From: Acinetobacter shaoyimingii
GTDB taxonomy: Bacteria; Pseudomonadota; Gammaproteobacteria; Pseudomonadales; Moraxellaceae
Assembly (NCBI RefSeq): GCF_011578045.1
Contig: NZ_CP049801.1
Span: 806,001-870,000, forward strand
DNA: 64,000 nt
Direction of reading: 5' to 3'
This document shows positions 61,732 through 64,000 of this stretch, piece by piece (position 1 is the stretch's first letter; each line of letters begins with the position of its first letter). The translations under genes were made by a program, and so were the position numbers. The notes below the pieces were generated by a model, which saw nothing but the letters and a program-made list of their open reading frames with translations, searched no databases and had not been told where the DNA came from.

Positions 61732-61740
61732 ATTAGTATC

Positions 61741-61772
61741 TCTCCCTAACCCTCTCGTGAGAGAGGAGGGAA
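61741..61772. repeat. CCCTAACCC-type hairpin repeat, copy 3
   Basis: CTCTCCCTAACCCTCTC then GTGA and GAGAGG, the same plan as at 31.9 and 33.1 kb, between convergent poxB and thiD. Confidence 0.6.
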
Positions 61773-61783
61773 TATTTAAAAAA

Positions 61784-62614
<831 letters not shown>

Positions 62615-62648
62615 TCATTTGTGGTTAGATTGGGCGAAAGGGTAGGTT

Positions 62649-63296
62649 GTGATTAAAAATATATTGATTGATTTGGATGGCACATTAACCGATCCGAAAG
62701 TAGGTATTACCGCATCGGCGCGTTTCGGACTGAACAAAGTAGGACATCCGATTCCTGAAGATGAAAATATTGACTGGATTATTGGCCCACCATTAAAAGC
62801 ATCGCTGGCGAAACTGTTAAATGTTGATGCGCATGATGTCTTGGCAGAACAAGCCTTACAAGGCTATCGTGAGCGTTTCGCAACGGTTGGATTATTTGAA
62901 AATCATCTATTTGAAGATGTACCTGAAACGCTAAAACAATTAAAAGCTCAGGGCTATCGACTATTTTTAGCGACAGCAAAACCAGAAGTATATGCACGTC
63001 AGATTTTAGAACACTTCGATCTCTTGCAATATTTTGAATACCCATATGGCAGTGAATTAAATGGTGAACGTACCAATAAAGCGGATTTGATTGCTTTTAT
63101 TTTGGAAAAAGAACAATTAGATCCGAATGAATGCATCATGGTTGGGGATCGTGAGCATGATATTTTGGGGGCAAGAAAGAATGGCATTGAAACCATTGCG
63201 GTGGAATATGGTTATGGTTCTGATGAAGAATTAACTGTAGCTAATCCTAAAGCACGTATTCAGAATTTTTTTGAAATTTTAGATCATTTAAATTAA
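62649..63296 (+). CDS. HAD-family phosphatase (phosphoglycolate phosphatase-like)
   Basis: 215 residues starting at GTG 62649 after TAGG. HAD motif I is DLDGTLTD (8-15), motif II is the Thr in FLATAKPEVYA, motif III the Lys region TNKADLI, and motif IV VGDREHDILGARKNG. A cap domain between residues 18 and 80 puts it in the Gph/PpaX-like subgroup. The substrate (phosphoglycolate, nucleotide or other sugar phosphate) cannot be fixed. It is convergent with the Lrp gene. Confidence 0.85.
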   Translation: MIKNILIDLDGTLTDPKVGITASARFGLNKVGHPIPEDENIDWIIGPPLKASLAKLLNVDAHDVLAEQALQGYRERFATVGLFENHLFEDVPETLKQLKAQGYRLFLATAKPEVYARQILEHFDLLQYFEYPYGSELNGERTNKADLIAFILEKEQLDPNECIMVGDREHDILGARKNGIETIAVEYGYGSDEELTVANPKARIQNFFEILDHLN

Positions 63297-63320
63297 ATAA
63301 CGATCTAAGAACGGTTGGTA

Positions 63321-63788
63321 TTATTTCAAATCCAAATACAAGGTTTCCTTCACTTCTTCCATCACAATATAACTATGTGATGAAGCGGATGAAGGAAGCA
63401 TTTTCAATAAATCACCCAATAGCTTGCGATAAGCTTTCATTTCTTTTAAACGTGCTTTCACTAAGTAATCAAATTCACCTGAAATAAGATGACATTCCAA
63501 AACTTCAGGAATCTCAACTAAATTTTTCGCAACTTGATCAAACACATCGCCCGATTTGGCAGAAAGTTTAATCTCTAAAAAGACCAAAAGATTTCGCTCT
63601 AAATGCGCAGGATTGAGTCTAGCGTAATAGCCCATAATCACACCTTCACGCTCTAATCGTTTCACCCGTTCAGAACAGGGCGTGGTCGACAGGTTGACTC
63701 GTGATGCCAATTCACTAATCGCGATGCGACCATCTTTTTGCAAAATATCTAAAATCATGCGATCGGTACGGTCTAAAGGACGCATCAA
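63321..63788 (-). CDS. Lrp/AsnC-family regulator, probably of dadA
   Basis: 155 residues. N-terminal winged helix-turn-helix (about 8-62; ISELASRVNLSTTPCSERVK) and C-terminal RAM ligand-binding domain (about 70-150; ISGEFDYLVKARLKEMKAY). Such proteins form octamers and sense amino acids. It is divergent from dadA, and the 144-base gap holds a direct repeat that looks like its binding site. By this position it is likely the alanine-responsive activator of D-amino-acid dehydrogenase (DadR/BkdR type), which is inference. Confidence 0.88.
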   Translation of the reverse strand: MMRPLDRTDRMILDILQKDGRIAISELASRVNLSTTPCSERVKRLEREGVIMGYYARLNPAHLERNLLVFLEIKLSAKSGDVFDQVAKNLVEIPEVLECHLISGEFDYLVKARLKEMKAYRKLLGDLLKMLPSSASSHSYIVMEEVKETLYLDLK

Positions 63789-63856
63789 CTTTTTCCTTTA
63801 TTTTTTTATTTGGCACGACAAAAACAATAATTCACCTAGATTATAGCCATAAAAAT

Positions 63857-63901
63857 AGTGAAATAAACTCTTTAAACCAAAATACACTAGTGAAATAAAC
63901 T
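63857..63901. promoter_or_regulatory. Direct repeats in the lrp-dadA gap, candidate Lrp-family site
   Basis: AGTGAAATAAACT occurs exactly twice (63857-63869 and 63889-63901), starts 32 bases apart, about three helical turns. A related inverted half (AATTCACCT) lies near 63829-63837. All are just upstream of dadA. Confidence 0.55.
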
Positions 63902-63932
63902 AATTTGTAACTTTGTGCTCGAGGGATTCGAT

Positions 63933-64000
63933 ATGCGCGTCATCGTATTAGGTAGTGGTGTTATTGGTGTTGCAAGTGCCTATTATCTTGCGCAACAAGG
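63933..64000 (+). CDS. dadA: D-amino acid dehydrogenase, N-terminal fragment
   Basis: Only the first 22 codons are in the window. MRVIVLGSGVIGVASAYYLA is the FAD-binding GxGxxG start of DadA, which oxidises D-alanine and other D-amino acids. GAGGG ribosome site 7 bases before ATG 63933. The divergent Lrp-family gene supports dadA over other FAD oxidases that share this start. Confidence 0.82.
   Translation, partial: MRVIVLGSGVIGVASAYYLAQQ

Overview
The window is chromosomal DNA of an Acinetobacter species (Gammaproteobacteria, Moraxellaceae). The 16S rRNA at 13412-14949 reads as Acinetobacter. The genes and codon use are AT-leaning as in that genus, and the six-gene fil cluster and the murA-hisG-hisD-hisC arrangement are also typical. 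I cannot name the species. I found no insertion sequence, prophage, integron or CRISPR array. Most of the window is core housekeeping DNA with a few accessory modules.

Layout. 1-4 kb: the end of folC, a SPOR-domain cell-division protein, a lipoprotein tyrosine phosphatase, a metallo-beta-lactamase-fold hydrolase and a 1-Cys peroxiredoxin. 4-10 kb: secA, a small secreted protein, argJ and nadA. 10-10.5 kb: a Pro-Arg-His-Pro tRNA operon. 10.6-12.9 kb: a complete YfiR-YfiN-YfiB cyclic-di-GMP signalling operon. 13-19 kb: a full rRNA operon (16S, tRNA-Ile, tRNA-Ala, 23S, 5S) with promoter, visible RNase III stems and terminator. 19-24 kb: an aromatic-acid MFS transporter and a GltIJKL-type glutamate/aspartate ABC importer. 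24.5-34.5 kb: rpoN, hpf, a BolA/IbaG protein, murA, hisG, a lipoprotein, hisD, hisC and pabB. 34.8-42.8 kb: the filABCDEF envelope cluster. 42.9-53.5 kb: two Nudix enzymes, a gamma-carbonic anhydrase-like protein, tsaB, uppP, rsmJ, a C13 membrane protease, S-formylglutathione hydrolase, a DUF898/M48 pair, a DUF2218 gene behind a probable Fur box, and rpe. 53.9-57.4 kb: a copper-resistance operon (His-rich protein, CopA, CopB). 57.5-58.4 kb: two tandem guanidinium-exporter (Gdx/SugE) genes behind a guanidine-II (mini-ykkC) riboswitch. 58.5-64 kb: ogt, a NERD-domain protein, poxB, thiD, a HAD phosphatase, and an Lrp-family regulator divergent from the start of dadA.

How parts work together. The rRNA and tRNA operons share a near-identical -10/discriminator sequence, as expected for co-regulated stable RNA. 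The Yfi operon would couple the state of the periplasm and peptidoglycan to c-di-GMP production. The cop genes form a periplasmic/outer-membrane copper detoxification unit. The riboswitch would switch on two SMR exporters when guanidine accumulates. The fil cluster encodes only exported or envelope proteins (a surface-type protein, a C39-like protease, two beta-barrels, a periplasmic protein and a lipoprotein) and is the best candidate for a poorly described system.

Between genes there are at least two families of short hairpin repeats. One carries GCTTGTCTTGCG followed by an A/T-flanked hairpin (near 3.0 kb and inside the rRNA spacer at 15.3 kb). The other is a CCCTAACCC-type G/C hairpin (31.9, 33.1 and 61.7 kb). 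There is also a cluster of DnaA-box-like sites after rpe and a -24/-12-type promoter directly in front of rpoN.
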